From contig NC_087074.1 of NCBI RefSeq assembly GCF_026151205.1, positions 8,101,726-8,165,725 on the forward strand: 64,000 nucleotides of DNA. The letters are read 5' to 3'. This DNA comes from Bolinopsis microptera (Eukaryota > Ctenophora > Tentaculata > Lobata > Bolinopsidae). The notes under the pieces were generated by a model that saw only the letters and a program-made list of their open reading frames with translations, did not search any database and was not told the DNA's origin. Every line of letters starts with the position of its first letter. The stretch's first letter is position 1. Made by a program: the position numbers and the translations under genes. This document shows positions 22,801 to 37,800 of this stretch, piece by piece.

Positions 22801-25800
22801 GAAAAACTAGGGACAACTGGGGAATGATCCCAGAACCTCGACATTTCGCGTGTCTTGCTCTACCAATTGAGCTACTGACCCTGATTCTCAGAGCGAAATC
22901 ACCACTCATATACAGCACAATTTCATGCTTTGTGCGGAATATCATTTATCAGTTATTAGAATATATATTCGCATATATCCACACTATATTTACATTACAC
23001 GTTCAACGTGATATCATTATCAGTGCAGCGTGTACAACACCAACTACACCGATCAATTGCCAATCTGCGAAACATTAAATTATTATTATTACTTCGAGAT
23101 GGCAGGGCCTACTCTCATGCTGTCTATAGGTGATGAGTTGTCCCTAGTTTTTCAGAATTAATCATCACCTATAGACAGCATGAGAGTAGGCCCTGCCATC
23201 TCGAAGTGGTTAAAGAAATCAGCGAAATTAATTCTGCAAGCGCAAGCGAGTAGAGATGTTCTTGCAGAAGTCGAAGTACAAAATTATCGTGAATATTTTA
23301 ACTCAATTTCGATTAAGCAGTTTTCTATTTATTTCTGATTATTATATAATATATTAATGCCCAATTAATGCAGTGAAACCTTTTATTTATTATTAGATAA
23401 TCTGTATCTAAGTCAAGGATTTATTAGCTGAAAATGAGAAATGTAAACAATTTAACAACAATTTTCTTTGCAATCCATTTCCAAATGTTTTGTCTTTCCA
23501 ATTAGGCGCCTAGAAAATATTCGACCACTCTTCAGTAAAAACTTAAAAAGTTCATCTTGAAAAAACCAAGTTTCCGATGTCAGATATTATTGACAGCATC
23601 ACCGTCAAGACATTAACAGAAGGTCTGTACGATGCATTGCTTTCTTGATTTGAGAATGCTGCGCGTTCTCACAGCCCACAGCCGCATTTTTACCGAATTT
23701 TCCGCGCATTTCTTGGCAAATTTAACAGCCCTAAAGATTAAAACTTGAAGTAGTAAATTGGCAAATTATTCGCGTATTTTTTGAAAACTCTAAATGCACC
23801 GTATTTTTTTACGAAAGCCTTATTTATGTTAATGTTTATCAAAACTTCCGTGGGTGGTATTATTTAGATTGCGATTTGTTTGGACTTTGGGGCTGTGATT
23901 TTTAGACCCTAGCTAAACGGTGCTACCTATTTTAGTCAATCGAGTGCAGTCTCCGTCCTAAATAAAGTGCATTAGTGCGGCAATTTTAAATTGGTAGTTT
24001 GAATAGAGATTTCCAGTAAGGTTGCTCAATAAATTTCAAAATATCCATGAAAATCAGTTCAATTATATCGGACGACTTTTAATCTCTTTTAATTGTAATT
24101 ATCCATGATTTCAACCGCCAGTTAGTTTGTGCAGACAATTAAAAATTAATATAAATATGACACTTACAAGGTGATATTTGAGAGACTTTTGTACAAAGAA
24201 GCTATGAAAAGTAGTAATTTCAACAGTGTCAAATGCTAAAATATATTAGGATAAGACGAGTAGAAGTTAACATTCAGTTGGCATCCGTCCAAGGCAAAAA
24301 TCGCAAAAACATTTTCGCCATTAATAATGATCAAATCATCGATTCCAACATGACGTTGATACAACACCCAACGCACGACGCCCCGAAATTGTACGATGTT
24401 CCAGACTGCAATGTCCCTTTGTAATCATGTCTGATTGTTTTTTGAAGATGGAGTCGTGTAGAAATGTCCATTGCATTGATATTTAATATTTAAAAATCGG
24501 GATTATCTCAGATTATTGCAATGGCAGTTGAATGTTACAAATTGCCACAAAATTCATTTTCAATAAAATATTAGTTCCTAATAAAACTGAAATGAAAAAA
24601 ATAAGACGAGAATTATATTTATTGACAACACATAGTTGGCATCACTGTGTCACCACAAGGCCCAAATGTTTATAATCATTAAGCCTGCTGACTCGACTAA
24701 CATGCGACCCAACGACGTCTGGAACTGTAAAACGCGTCCTTTCAACTACTAAAGAGTTAAACGTTACACACGACCTGTTAACATTTGAAATCCCAGCCCC
24801 CTTCGAAATATTAACCATCCTCCTCGCTGGTCGTGGAGATCGAGGGAGAGGAATGTTCTTAAAGGTATCAGTCACGTGAGACCTCATTCCAGAAATACGC
24901 AGAAAATATACGACAGGGTTTATGGCAGCGTTCAGGATTACACAAAGGGGATTGAGAAATATCCCGAGGTACATATCAAAGAGGCTGAAGGTGTACGGCA
25001 TGATGAGATTGTAGGTTAGATAAACCCAGTAAGGGATATTCAGAATGATATAAATCCCGGTTATGATGAGGATTGTGACTGTGGCTCGATGTTTCAGCCT
25101 ACTTTTCACGACCGAAGACAGCTGACTCAGTCGAGGAGCAACACTGAGCCGTTTTTTCTTGACAGGCGCGGCGCCAGAACTACAACAGAGTTTGTTTAAA
25201 ATGCGATTAGAGACAGTGATTTTAGGAGAAATTTCCATCCCGGGAATGTCTGGAACTGGATAAGTTCTGATGAACGTGATTGAAACCCCACAGCTGATGA
25301 GAACAGGCACTGCGGGAAGTAAGAACGGCAAAATAAGAGTCAAGATGTACAGAACATTATACATTTTACTTTCTGGTTTGCAAATATCGTCCAAATACCA
25401 CAGGCACAGCGTCCAGTGCGAGTTGAACTCGTATTTCTTCCACCAAAGATAGGGTAAACTGGCCTGGAATACTTGTATCGCTGCCATTACACTGACAATT
25501 ATCAAAACATATCTTGAACCAGTTTTCTTAAATGGGTAAACGAGGGAATAACTACGAAGAATGCTTTGAAGTGCCACAATAAAGACAGATAACCGGGATG
25601 AGATGTTGTATAGAAATCCAAATATGTTGCACAGAATCCCAGCTGCAAGATACTTAACCCCAAATGCTGGATATATCCTGGCCACTCCAAAATGAAACAA
25701 GGAAACGCAGGTTACCACATCTATTCCGATCATCCAAAGGTAGAGCATGTTGGACACTTTCTTTCGTTCTCGAGCAAAGTATCGTATACTGAGTAAATTC

Positions 25801-28800
25801 CCTACGGTTCCAGTAAGAGATCCAAGTAGGCTGACTCCTCCGTACACATTATCTAGCCAGGGAATGAGGTAGACGAGGGTGTCTGTCGTGTTGTGTGCTG
25901 ATATTGTAGTTGTGCTGTTCATTCTGTTTGGAGGGAATATTAAACGTAATGCATTACCACGATTACATTTACACAGAATTACAGGACAACAACAAATCTG
26001 AATAGCAGTTTAACCTCGAAACCAACCTGTGATAAATATTCAAAACTTTAGCCGGAAATCAGAGTTTTACAAAACACAAAAAAAAACAAACGAAAGCTAT
26101 GTGCAAAACACACGCTGGCCTGTACGTGTGGATAACATAGTAACGCAGCTCAGGTGCTCCGTGTCAACAATCACAACCAAAGGCGAGTCAACAGAGCGAT
26201 AAACGGGGGGAATGATTAGATGAGGGTGCGAACGTGGGTATTCCCGCTGTGACGGTGGAGCAACAATTTTCATTCAATTTCATTAATCAGGATCCCTCAC
26301 TTGCCATTACTTAGTAAACGGTCCACAGTTGTGAAGTGAATTAGAACTGTGATGCCATGTGCCACTGACGAAGGTGAAGTTAATTCGGAAATAAACAAGC
26401 ATGAAACATCGCCGTGCACTTTTGCCGTACGCGGTAGTAGTCTGGTAACTATGGTAACTGGAATGAAAGTATAAGAAGCACTCTAAGTTCAAGCAGTTAG
26501 CAGAATACATGCTTCCGTTTCTATGGGAATGATGGGCCATGATCATGATCAACAATTACACTTTGATTATGATTGATTAGTTTCTGCCGTATTAAGTACG
26601 ATCTAAAATGGTGGCTGCCGGACAACTTCACACAGTGTATAATTGAGAGACAAAACGGAGTCAATATATTAATAATGTAACTTTTAACAGGTAAAATTGT
26701 AGTATATAACCACAGTGCTGGCTAGCACGGTCGACCGGGGTGGCCGGTCGAGTCACTGGTAATGGTATTTTTAAGAGGAAAATATGTCGTAAATTGTACT
26801 GCAAACAAAAATTCAACTCTGGGATCTGTCTTCAAATTCTTTAAGTATTTGTACATGATTTTTAAATGAATCTAATTATGGTGATTTTTTACGAGTGACA
26901 GAATACGTCGTGCTGCCGAGTTTTCTAAAAGACGATACTATCGATGCGTGTAGTCCGTGGGAAACTCGATATCGTGAAATATCGTGAATTGAAGTCAAAA
27001 CATCAATTATCATTTAATAATATTTCGGCAATTTTTCATAAAATTGAATGGTGTTGTTTCAAGAAGCTATGTTGAGAGTTAAATTCCAAAATGTAGTTCG
27101 ACCTTTAAATTGTACCTATTATCTTAGGACAAAGGCAAAAGAATTCGCAACGAAATGTTCATAAGCAGTACCGTAACAAATTACTAATGGTATTAGTAAT
27201 GGTCATCTGTATTCTGTATGCATGTTAACTTTCAGATTATAGCTTTATACTGCATCACTCATCATATTACAGTGAAATTGGCAACAGTATTATAAACAAA
27301 TAATTTTTCAAGCTATAGTCTCAAGTCTCAACATGCCGAATGGTAGAAATTAACTGCGTGCTAGTAACTTAATAATTGATCATTGTGCTTTGTAAACCAT
27401 ACGAAGAGGAGACGAGGAAAAAGCTGATGACGAGGCAAATTATTGCAACAAATTATAATTATGGGATTTTAATATTAGTATAACATTTTAATATTAGTAT
27501 AACATTATATTAATAGTACAACATTATATTAGTATTGAGTCGATTAATGAATGACATCCGATGCGAGTTTGCGACCAATGCTATTGTACAGTGTACACAC
27601 ACAGTATATGGCCACAACATATCAAGAAACTCTATCTATACATTTTTATCCACCGCCCACTCCCTGTGCAATCATAAACATGAAGTTCAAATTAATTTGT
27701 AAATCTTATTATTGATAAACTTACAACAATTAGTAAAGGAGTTTGTCAGACTTAGCACTAGCAGCAAACAATAACTGCACTCCCAATCTGTGGTGCAGAC
27801 TCGAATTGTGCGTGGAGATTGGATATTCAGCCGTTCAATGTCTTGGGTAAGCCAGAATAGGGGAGTTTAATACAATCTACTAGAAATGCAGCGCCTTATT
27901 AATCTAAAACTAACTCGGCACGGCGAGAGCGATGATATAATTGGACGCAACATCAACCTCTCTCTGATCAATGACCGGCGTTTTGGAAGCTTTATCACAC
28001 CTATGAAAAAACAAAACAGACGCGTGGTTACTTCGAGATTAATATGAAGACGTTGACTCATGAGATGCACACACACGCCGAATCAAGTGATTAGTGAACC
28101 CAGAAAATTCGCAAATATTTAAACTCTGCCAAACTGTGCACTGCTCAGTATGCCAGTATTACGCGTCCGGCTGCTTCACGGTGGTTTAGCGTAAGGAAAG
28201 CGAAGGAAGGCACAGTAAGGAATTGAGGAAACTAAAAATAGAGCTGTTATGAAGTAATTTCCGCTTTTTGAGTATTGTAAAACTATTAATAACCTGTACA
28301 TGATAATGATATTAATTTTAAAGATATTAATTATAAAGATATGGTAATGACTATGATTAAGTTTTTGGAAATAACGATCGTTTTTCAAGAATCGTAATTT
28401 GGAACTATTGATTACAAACTTCGGCAGCAAAACAACGGATCGTGGAGTGGCTTGCGTAGACGAATAATGCAAAAAACTGCAAATTTTCTGTTGGATAACG
28501 CCCGACTGCGGCTCAGTGTTCATAAAAAAATTAGACTAACGCATGCGTTGTTTCACAGTGGTTTCATGATTATAAATCTTGGCTTCGAGACGGCTGATTA
28601 ATGAGTAATACCGATAATAGGATTTTGTATATTTTATATATTTTGTATATTATGTACGCCGTCACGCACAATTTAATCAATATGCTGATTTCCATGCCAG
28701 GTACATGTTTACCTTGTAATTAGACAATTTTAGCTGCTGGTAAACTCTCAATTTTAAAATGAGCACACCATATATAATACCTGGAGCTTTTCCATCACCG

Positions 28801-31800
28801 AGATAATCTTTTTACTGTAAGAAGGAGGAAGTTGGCATCGTTCTTCTATGATTGTCTTTATCTCAGACAAGGGCAAATCTTCATAATGTAACTCAATGAA
28901 CCGATTCCTAAAGGCTCGTGAGAGAGTTTTTCTGCCTCCATAGCTACCTGGAATGTAATGTTCAACGTTTAAACAATGAAATCACAAAAAAGAATAACCG
29001 GGTCCGTAAGAGGGAATTATCACCCGTATCGCCATCCACGTTTTGTAAGTTTCCAGGATGAAGCGCAAAGCAATCCACCAAGGAGCGAATGGCGGTCCAT
29101 TTTTTTATATAATGGAAAGGAATACTTTCAGCGAAATTGCGAATACCAGTTATCCCAAATCATAGTTGCTTCGTGCGCACTAAACGCACTTTTAAAACCG
29201 AACGCACTTTACGCACGAAAACTTTTTACAAACGCACTTTTAAATCTGTTTCTAACAAATCAGTGCGTGGGCACGGAAAAAGTGGAGAAACTTGTACATA
29301 TCCACGGTAATCTGCGCAATATCAGTGCATCTGAAAAGACTGGTGCAGCTGCACGTGGTAGTTCTCTTTTACACTACCTTAGTAAGATGTAGGAATGAAG
29401 AATTTTGACATTTTTTAATTCGTAAACCTCGTAATGTAAAGGCAGACACACTTTACCGCACTTAAACGCACGAAAAAATCTTCACGAACCAAACGCACTT
29501 TTTCTGGAAAAGTAACGCACGAACCAACTATGTCCCAAATTGAATATGTCTAGCCGCCTCTCACTCACCAGCTGGGTTCTGTGTCGCAAACAACATGAAA
29601 TGAGGGTGAGCTTTTACAGTTATCTGAGTCTCTGCGATGAAAAGCTCTCTATTGTCATCGAGGACTCTGTTCAACGCTTCAAGAACGTCAGTTGGTGCCA
29701 GGTTCAACTCGTCCAGGATCAACCAGTGTCCGGCTCTCATTGCTTCCACCAGAAGACCTGTCATGAGGAAAGAAATGTCAGGAAAATCTGTCCATAAAAG
29801 TAACTATTGCTCAAAAATAGCTTATTTATAATTTGGAAAAAGTAATATGTAGATCTTCCCAAACCTTCTTTAAAGACGAGTTTGTCGTTCTCCCCGACAC
29901 AGTAACTACCCACGTACTCCTGTAGGTCCGTGTGTTCGTGGTTATTAATCCGGATAACTGTTGTCCCAGCTATACCGGCCAGGTACTTTACCACAGACGT
30001 CTTTCCTGTGATTTAGAGGTTATGATATTACTACCTTTACAAGTTCTACAACTAGTGAGACCGCAAGATCAAAGATAATTAATTGAGAGGATATCGAAAC
30101 CTGCAGTATATAACATAAAGGTAACTCTGTAACACTACTGAGTGTACTGACCTGCGCTGGTAGGACCCTGCAGTAATACAGGGTACTCAGCCGAGCTCAC
30201 AGCACGTGCTAGGTCGTGCAGGTTCTCCTTTACAGTTTGAGTAAGGATGTAACCTGGCGTGGTGACCGGTTCCAGGTCCCCCCTCTCAATCCAGTACCCT
30301 TCTACTAACACATGACTGAGGGGAGGCTTGGTTAGTGGTTTCGAATTTGTATTAATCCTGGAGTCATGGGCCAAGTTCATGAATATTGGAAAAAGAACGT
30401 AAGAACTCGAAGTGAAGATATAAATAATCGATATACCAAGTACAAGTATGTAATTTAGTTTCGTTTAACTAATTATAATAACAGTGGCTATTTTTATCCA
30501 TTATTCATAGAAATATATCAACGCATTATTATATTAAGCACAACAAGTTATATAGTTATATAACTAACTTAGTTCCAGGTTGTGGAAGTTTGTGTCGGAT
30601 AATCTCGGATGCAGTGTTCTCTGGTAACAAGTGCTGGGTGATGAGTTTTCTTACTCTGGGGTAGCTGGATCTGTCGAGCTGAGTGAGGAAGCTGAGGGAG
30701 AACCCTTCGTAGAGTGATCGTAATGTATTACCACACGGGTTACGACCTGAAAACACAGTAAATATCAGCATCAACTTTAATTAGAATTTGTAGTTTTTCT
30801 CACAGTCGTACAAATGATAGGGAAAAACAGATCTGAATTTTATTTTTTTATACCGACGACTGTTTTGGAGTTATCGGATTGATTTACTGTGAGTTGCATA
30901 TAAGCGGGCGATTGTTATTTCTTAGACTTAAGCTCCAAAAGAAAGGAGATAATCATGATTGATCCTTGAGCAAATTTCCCACTCGGAAGTCTAAAGCATA
31001 CTTTCTATGAAATGAATTTCTACGACTGCTCGCTGGGATTGGGTCCACATTGATAATTATTATCTGTGTGTATTTTTCATATACTTCTTTGTCATACTGA
31101 TACGTTATAAAACGTAGCTCTGAAAATAAACCCATTTTGTACAATATTTTCTATGATTTGATGTGGGATATTGCCATAAGTCATTTGCAAAATTTGCCAT
31201 GCAATAAGTTTATAATGACATTTTCCTTGTGAGACAACTCCTCACCGGGATTTTAATCAATCAACCGGCCAAACATTATAAATTACTCTTAAAAATGATC
31301 GAGTTTGTATTAACATTAACATGTCCGGGCACAGCTGGCTTACAACAGCACGCCATTCTTTCACCTTAATTTCAGCACAAAATACAAATAAAGACATTGC
31401 GCTGGGAGAATGGTCAGTATCAACGTATATTGATCAACATAATATTCATACAAATCATTATAGGACCTATTATAGGACTTATAGATGTTTTGCCACAATG
31501 ATCATACAGTTACCATTATTAATAGCATTAACTCATTGACCTATTCGGCATTCCAAAATTACGACGAGTGAAAGAAGGAGAAACAGGAAATGGTGCAAAC
31601 CAGATATATCAGAGTTAGAAAAGGTAATCTGAAATTTGAGGGAATGGCAGCTGGAATGTATGCTGAACCAGCTTTATGTCCGCGGCAGCGTGATGAGAAT
31701 AGAGAATCCGACCTAAACAGAAGATGTACGGGAAACTCAAAACTCTGTAATATTAGTTTCGATAGTGGGCATTTCGTCCAGATAAAGTTCACCAATCAGC

Positions 31801-34800
31801 AAATAATTGACATCAATTTTAATATCAGGAGAACATATTAACCAGTAGAAATTCTGATCTTTTTCATCCTGACAACATTGATCTTTCGCTTTTGCATTCA
31901 TTGAAATACATAAGTTCGCATTATTTACTTATTATTTACATTGTCTACATATTGTCTACATATTGTCAACATATTATTTACATAATATTTTTGTTCTCAT
32001 ATTTTATGCTTGTTATTTCGTTTGTTACGTTTATCAATGAACGCAACGTATGCCTATAAACAACGCTTACTACAAGATTGAAGACAGTAACTGTAAGGCG
32101 GCAGCAGGCCCGGTCAAAATACAAATAAACGGGTACCTATTTTTTGTTCCAACTGCTTACCACTGAATTTACCCCTCTCTACAAAGCTATATCACGAGAT
32201 TAGTAGATAGTAGATACTCGATATCAGAGAAATAGCGTAATAAACTTTTGGGCTTCTCCCACCTTGCACAGACTCTCTACATATATGTTATATCTTCACA
32301 AGCTCATACGTTCATTTCATTACTCTGGGTTCATTTTGTTACTTTACACATGTTTAGCTTCTATCCAGATCCTTTATGTACATTGTCACTGTGTCGAGGT
32401 AGAACGATAAGTTACTGCAGAGGTAGAAGTTGGTCATTTTACAATTTAGACACTGTCCGAGAAGCTTTGACACAGCTCTGTGGAATTCATTAATTAGGGA
32501 TAGGGTGGAATTCCACCGTAACATGCTTTCGTTGGAATTCCATTTCCACACAGCTGGTCAATTGACGGTTTGATCATGGTCGGGAATAGGATATAAGGTA
32601 AATTATCAGCCAGTAAATTCTGTACTTTACTAATTAGATAAGAATACGTTACGCATAATAGCTCATTGTATTTAAGAATAATCACATTCACTGAGCATTC
32701 ATCACCGCGCTACGTTAATTTCCATTCAGTTAACAAGTTATTAGCTGCTGCTACGTGTTGAAATCTTAATCTGAAATATTGCAATTCCTTACGAATCATT
32801 TGATCAGGTGTGTTATTTGTTGGTGGCAAGAGATTTCTTGGTGGCAAGAGATTTCTTTGGTGGCAAGAGATTTCTATAATCTCAGGAAATAGTGATCGTG
32901 TAACTTATAACCTCTCCTATTTCAATGACCATAGTACACCCTTTACGAGGTGCCACTATTAAGTACAGTAATCTGTTCTGGGTGATTCCAGTTTAAACAG
33001 ATGAGGTGCAACAAAAAACTATGGATCTAGACCAGTAAAGGTCGACAAAAAACTACCAGGTTCGAGGGGCCAGCTACCCTTCAACCTTAAAATAGCTACT
33101 GAAACATCAATGAATAACCAAAAGTGGAGTGACTCTCGGAGTTCAAGGAGGGGTGTAGCCAGGATGAAGTGCTCTGGGCAAAGCCGCAAGGACCCCAGTG
33201 TGCAGATGAGAACAAAGAAGTCGCCTTATTTCAACAGTGTTATTAGTTCACAGCATATCACTCATGTGGACCCGGAGAAGGGGAGAGCACTCCCGTGCAA
33301 CTTTATCAAACACAGCATTAATGTGGGAACGTGGAATGTGTTATCATTGGAGAGCAGTTCCTCAAAGCTGTATGAATTGTCACAGAATATGTCAGCATAT
33401 AAAATGGATGTCTTGGGGCTGACAGAGACGCACAGACCCGGCACTGGTGAGGTTACCTTGGATGATGGGTCCCTCTTTATTAACTCAGGAAGAAGTGATG
33501 GGTACAGACGACAAGGGGTAGGTTTAGTCCTCTCGAAGAAGACTAAAAATTCATTGATTTCATACAGTCCGATATCAGAACGTATTCTTGCAGCGAGGCT
33601 GCACAGTCGACATATCAACATTTCGATTGTGATAGCTTATGCTCCAACTGAGGATGCAGCAGTCGGGGTAAAGGATGACTTTTATCAGCAGCTATCTGGG
33701 GCATTTGATGAACTACCAGCTCATGACGTGAAGTTTTTACTTGGAGATCTAAATGCTCGCATTGGCCAAGATAACTCAGCTTGGTCCGGTGTGATTGGTA
33801 AGCATTCCCTTCACGTTTCATCAAATGACAACGGCCTTCGACTATTAGATTTCTGTGCATTACATCAGTTGACAATCGGTGGGACGCTTTTCCAGCATCG
33901 TGATATTCATAAAGGAAGTTGGAAGTCTCCAGATGGCCGCACAGTAAATCAGATTGACCATGTCTGTATTTCTACCAAGTGGAGTCACTCTCTACTTGAC
34001 GTAAGATCATGCAGGGGTGCAGACATTGGCTCCGATCATTATTTGGTTCGGGGTCAATTTAGAGTCAAACTTATGGCAGTTCAAAAAATGAACGCCTCTC
34101 GTAGGATATCTCCAGCAATTGAGAATCTTAGAGATCAGTCCAAGGTTGAAGAGTACTGCATTGCTCTTCAAAATCGTTTTAGCTGCCTACCAATGGAGGA
34201 GAATCTTGATGGAGAATGGACATTAGTTAAGGATACTATTAAAGAAGTGTCTATGGAGGTACTGGGTGAGCGCCCCCGGCGCAGAAAGCAGCAGCATTTG
34301 TCTCAGGAGACAAAAACCCTTATTGCAGAACGCAGTAAGATTAAACAAATGGCGCCTAATGACAACAACAATAGGAGCGAGTATTCTCGGGCCAACAAAC
34401 TTGTCAAAAAGAGCTGCAGGAAAGACGACGAGAATTGGGCTCTTAGAGTTGCAGCAGATCTGGAAACAGCTGCTGTCCATGGCCGTCAAAGGGAAGTCTG
34501 GCAACGGATAAAAACACTGTCCGGTAAGAAGAATCGAAAATCAACTGCTGTAAGAGACAAATCCGGGAAGTTGATTGCTGATCCCTCTGCTCAGAGAGAG
34601 AGAGATGGGGAGAACATTTTTCGGAGCTATTAAACCCTCCTCCCACGAATGCGGATATGTCTGACCTGGACCATCTTGAAGTGGTTCCATGCTTTCCTTA
34701 TCTTGGTGATGGTGATGGTCCCCCCACAAGACTTGAGATTTTAAACTGTCTCAAAAAATTGAAGAATCACAAAAGTGCTGGGATTGACGAAATCTCTAAT

Positions 34801-37800
34801 GAGCAGTTAAAGTATGGGGCAAGTGGTCTTGTGGATAGGATGGAGAAATTGTTCTCTAAAGTTTGGAATTCAGAAGCAGTGCCTGACGACTGGTTGAAAG
34901 GCATCGTGATAATTGTACCAAAGAAGGGTGATACCTCTCATTGCTCCAATAATAGGGGGATCACTCTAAGATCTACAGCATCTAAACTGTATCAAATCAT
35001 CATATTACAACGCATGAGTGACGGTTTAGAAAGTCTGCTACGAGACAATCAGTGTGGGTTTAGAAAGAACAGATCATGCATTGATCAGATTTATTCACTC
35101 CGCACTATTATACATAACTGCATTGAATATAATCTCCCCCTGTATGTAAATTTTGTGGACTTCAAGGCAGCTTTTGATTCCATCGACAGGAATTATATTT
35201 GGAAAGCTTTCAGTCATTATGGCCTGCCATGTAAATACATTCGAATAATACAGGCATTCTTTAATGGAACTGTTAGTGCTGTTAGACACAATGGTGAACT
35301 ATCAGAATGGTTTGAAGTAAGTTCAGGCAGTGGCCAAGGAGACATTCAGGGTCCCCCACTTTTTAATGTCTGCCTCAATGTGGCTGCTGAGAGAACAGAA
35401 AGCAACAAAGTGGTGTCCCACGGAGCGGTTCTTCAAAGATCTATCAGTCCGCTCGTTGATGATATCACTGTGTTAGATACAGATTATGCAGATGACATGG
35501 CTGTACTGGATAACAGCGAGGAAGGTCTTCAAGAAACAACTGACCTTTTGTGTATGTATGGTGCCCAGGGAGGTCTTAGAATCAATGGTAAAAAGACTGA
35601 GGCTATGGTCATTGGTAAAGCAACCTCTCAACGGCCATACACGAAAGAAGCCACAGTGAACATCACTGTTGAAGACACGCCAGTGCAGCAAGTTAGTGAC
35701 TTTACGTACTTAGGTACAATTATTTCCAGCGACGGTACTATCGACCGTGAGCTGTCAGCTAGGATTCAGAAAGCTTCCGGAGCCTTCAATCAACTGAGTA
35801 ATATATGGAAAAACCGCAACATCCAGTCTTATACAAAGATCAGGATTTATAAGGCAGCGGTTTTGACAATATTGTTATATGGTAGTGAGGTTTGGAACAC
35901 AACCAAAAAGCAGCTACATCGCTTTGAGGTGTTCCATCAGCGTTGCTTGAGGAGAATACTTAGGATAAGATGGCTCGATCGGGTTAGAAACACTGAAGTG
36001 CTGGAGCGTGCAAAGATAAATCCAGTAGAGACGTACATAGGAGCAAACCGCCTGCGTTGGTTTGGCCATGTCACCAGAATGCCAGACACTAGGCTTCCTA
36101 AGTACCTGCTTAACTGGACCCCTGCCCATGGGAGAAGATCTAGGGGCCGTCCAAGAAAGAACTGGAGGAAATGTTTGCTGGAAGATGCTGCATCGTTTAC
36201 AGGAAACACTGACATAGACCTAGAAGGAGCGAGCGAGATGGCTAGTGACCGAAAACTTTGGAGGGAGATGATACGTCACAAACGGGAGTTCATTGGTGCA
36301 GGCCACTCGAATGATTGAGGAGACCTAATCAAGTACAAGTAAGTAAGTTATTTGTTGTTAATAAACCGTACAGATGCAAATTGCCTTGAAGTAACCGTCC
36401 ATCTAATCACCATTATATAAGCAGCTGATACCACAGAATTTTGATACCCATCAAAGATCTTTAGTCTAAGCCCTAGTTTGAGCATGGCCTAATAATGAAT
36501 AATAATTTGCTTCAGGGCAAGATTTTACACGGAGCTGTGATCACTATTCAAGCGCTGTTGATGAGCACAAGCCATGCATAAGGAACCAGGAGATCAAAGC
36601 TAGGGCACACGTAACCCACTATCGCATATACAAGTGGTCCTGCATACTGGTCCTATATTTATACTGGTCATGACCTTATAACACTGTTGGGTTAGGGGTC
36701 GTTCACATATTACGTAATTAGCTGAGGGGGGGGGGGGGGGGGTTTCCGAATGATTACGCTAGTGTAATTTTGACACAATAGCTATGTGTAAAACTGATTA
36801 CGATGGGGGGGGGGGGGGGGGGGGGGGGTAAACATGTTCCAAAAAAGGGTTACGTAATATTATGTGAACGACCAACTATCTCTCAGTATCTTAATGAACA
36901 CGTTTCCTTGGCAATTATAATTCGTTTCCAAGACAGTGCTCCGTACGGCATTTTATTACTTTCCTTTTTACTTCATTAGCTCTCCAGGCTCCAGCCATTC
37001 CTTCTCTCGGCGTCGAGTAACACGCCAGTATTTTGCAAGCTCGATAGATGTGTAATTTGTTGTCTTCATTACGATGCTGGCAATTTACTTTCGGTCTTTA
37101 AAGAGAAAAATGCCTCTTCGAATTGTTTCATCTCATCAGTTGTAACAGTTTTTCGGTATATTATGTTTTCTTGGTAGTGCAACCTGTTGTTTAATGCTGC
37201 TTTTGATTTGGCTCACTATTGTAAATAGGACGGATCGCAGACCGGTCGCCGCTATGTCGAAAAATAGCTTATTTGTGCTCGTTATCACTACCAGGAAATA
37301 AAAGGGGACTTCCGATCACAGTGCCGCCCGAAACTGGACTGGCTCAATTTGTTTAAACGAGTTCCATACTAATAAGGTAATCAGATGTTAAATGTGTTGT
37401 GTAACTAGGTTTTAAATGCTGGTGATGCGGTGCTCTCTCCAGAGCAAGTGGTCATTAACATTTCAACCAGATCAAAGTTATTTCTAGGCAAGTCAGTCTG
37501 TTCGGTAGTAAGTCGGACTCCGTTCACTTGCCGTCTATTCTTCAGAAGCTTGCGATGCATATGTTATATGTAATTAGTTTGCTGATGTCAACCCGATCTC
37601 AATATAACATCAAATTACCATTTTGTGACTGCACTTCAGGACCGTGTCGACACTAACCCTTCCATCTGATGACCTCATTTGAGGCTTCTTAATGCTGCCT
37701 TTCAAAATAAGAATGATCTGCCTTAAAAATAATTAGCTGCAGGATGTGATCGTCACTGGCCAATTGTAGTTATTAATCATCAAAATGCATGATCTCTTAC

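Larger units (their letters stand above)
21954..24641. other. Midasin intron sequence 3' of GPCR-B
   Basis: Besides the foldback cluster, no gene is supported. The stretch 22020-22380 is GC-richer than its surroundings but gives no recognisable protein. A short open frame at 24233-24424 has no recognisable motif. Confidence 0.5.
32940..36350 (+). mobile_element. RTE-type non-LTR retrotransposon (LINE), nearly complete
   Basis: An apurinic-type endonuclease and a reverse transcriptase follow each other in the order usual for RTE-like LINEs. The two frames overlap in homology and are split by one frameshift near 34600. The 3' end after the RT stop is short and ends in a simple AAGTAAGTAAGT tail at about 36335-36352, typical of this group. 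The 5' limit is uncertain; a leader with two ACAAAAAACTA stretches precedes the first Met. It is inserted in the 9.3-kb midasin intron in antisense orientation. RTE or the related Proto2/RTE-X group is my best placement from motif style; a phylogeny would decide. Confidence 0.85.

Noticed and set aside
28976-29392. 138-residue plus-strand open frame
   Set aside because: It crosses the border of the hAT-like MITE and lies inside a midasin intron without any family feature.
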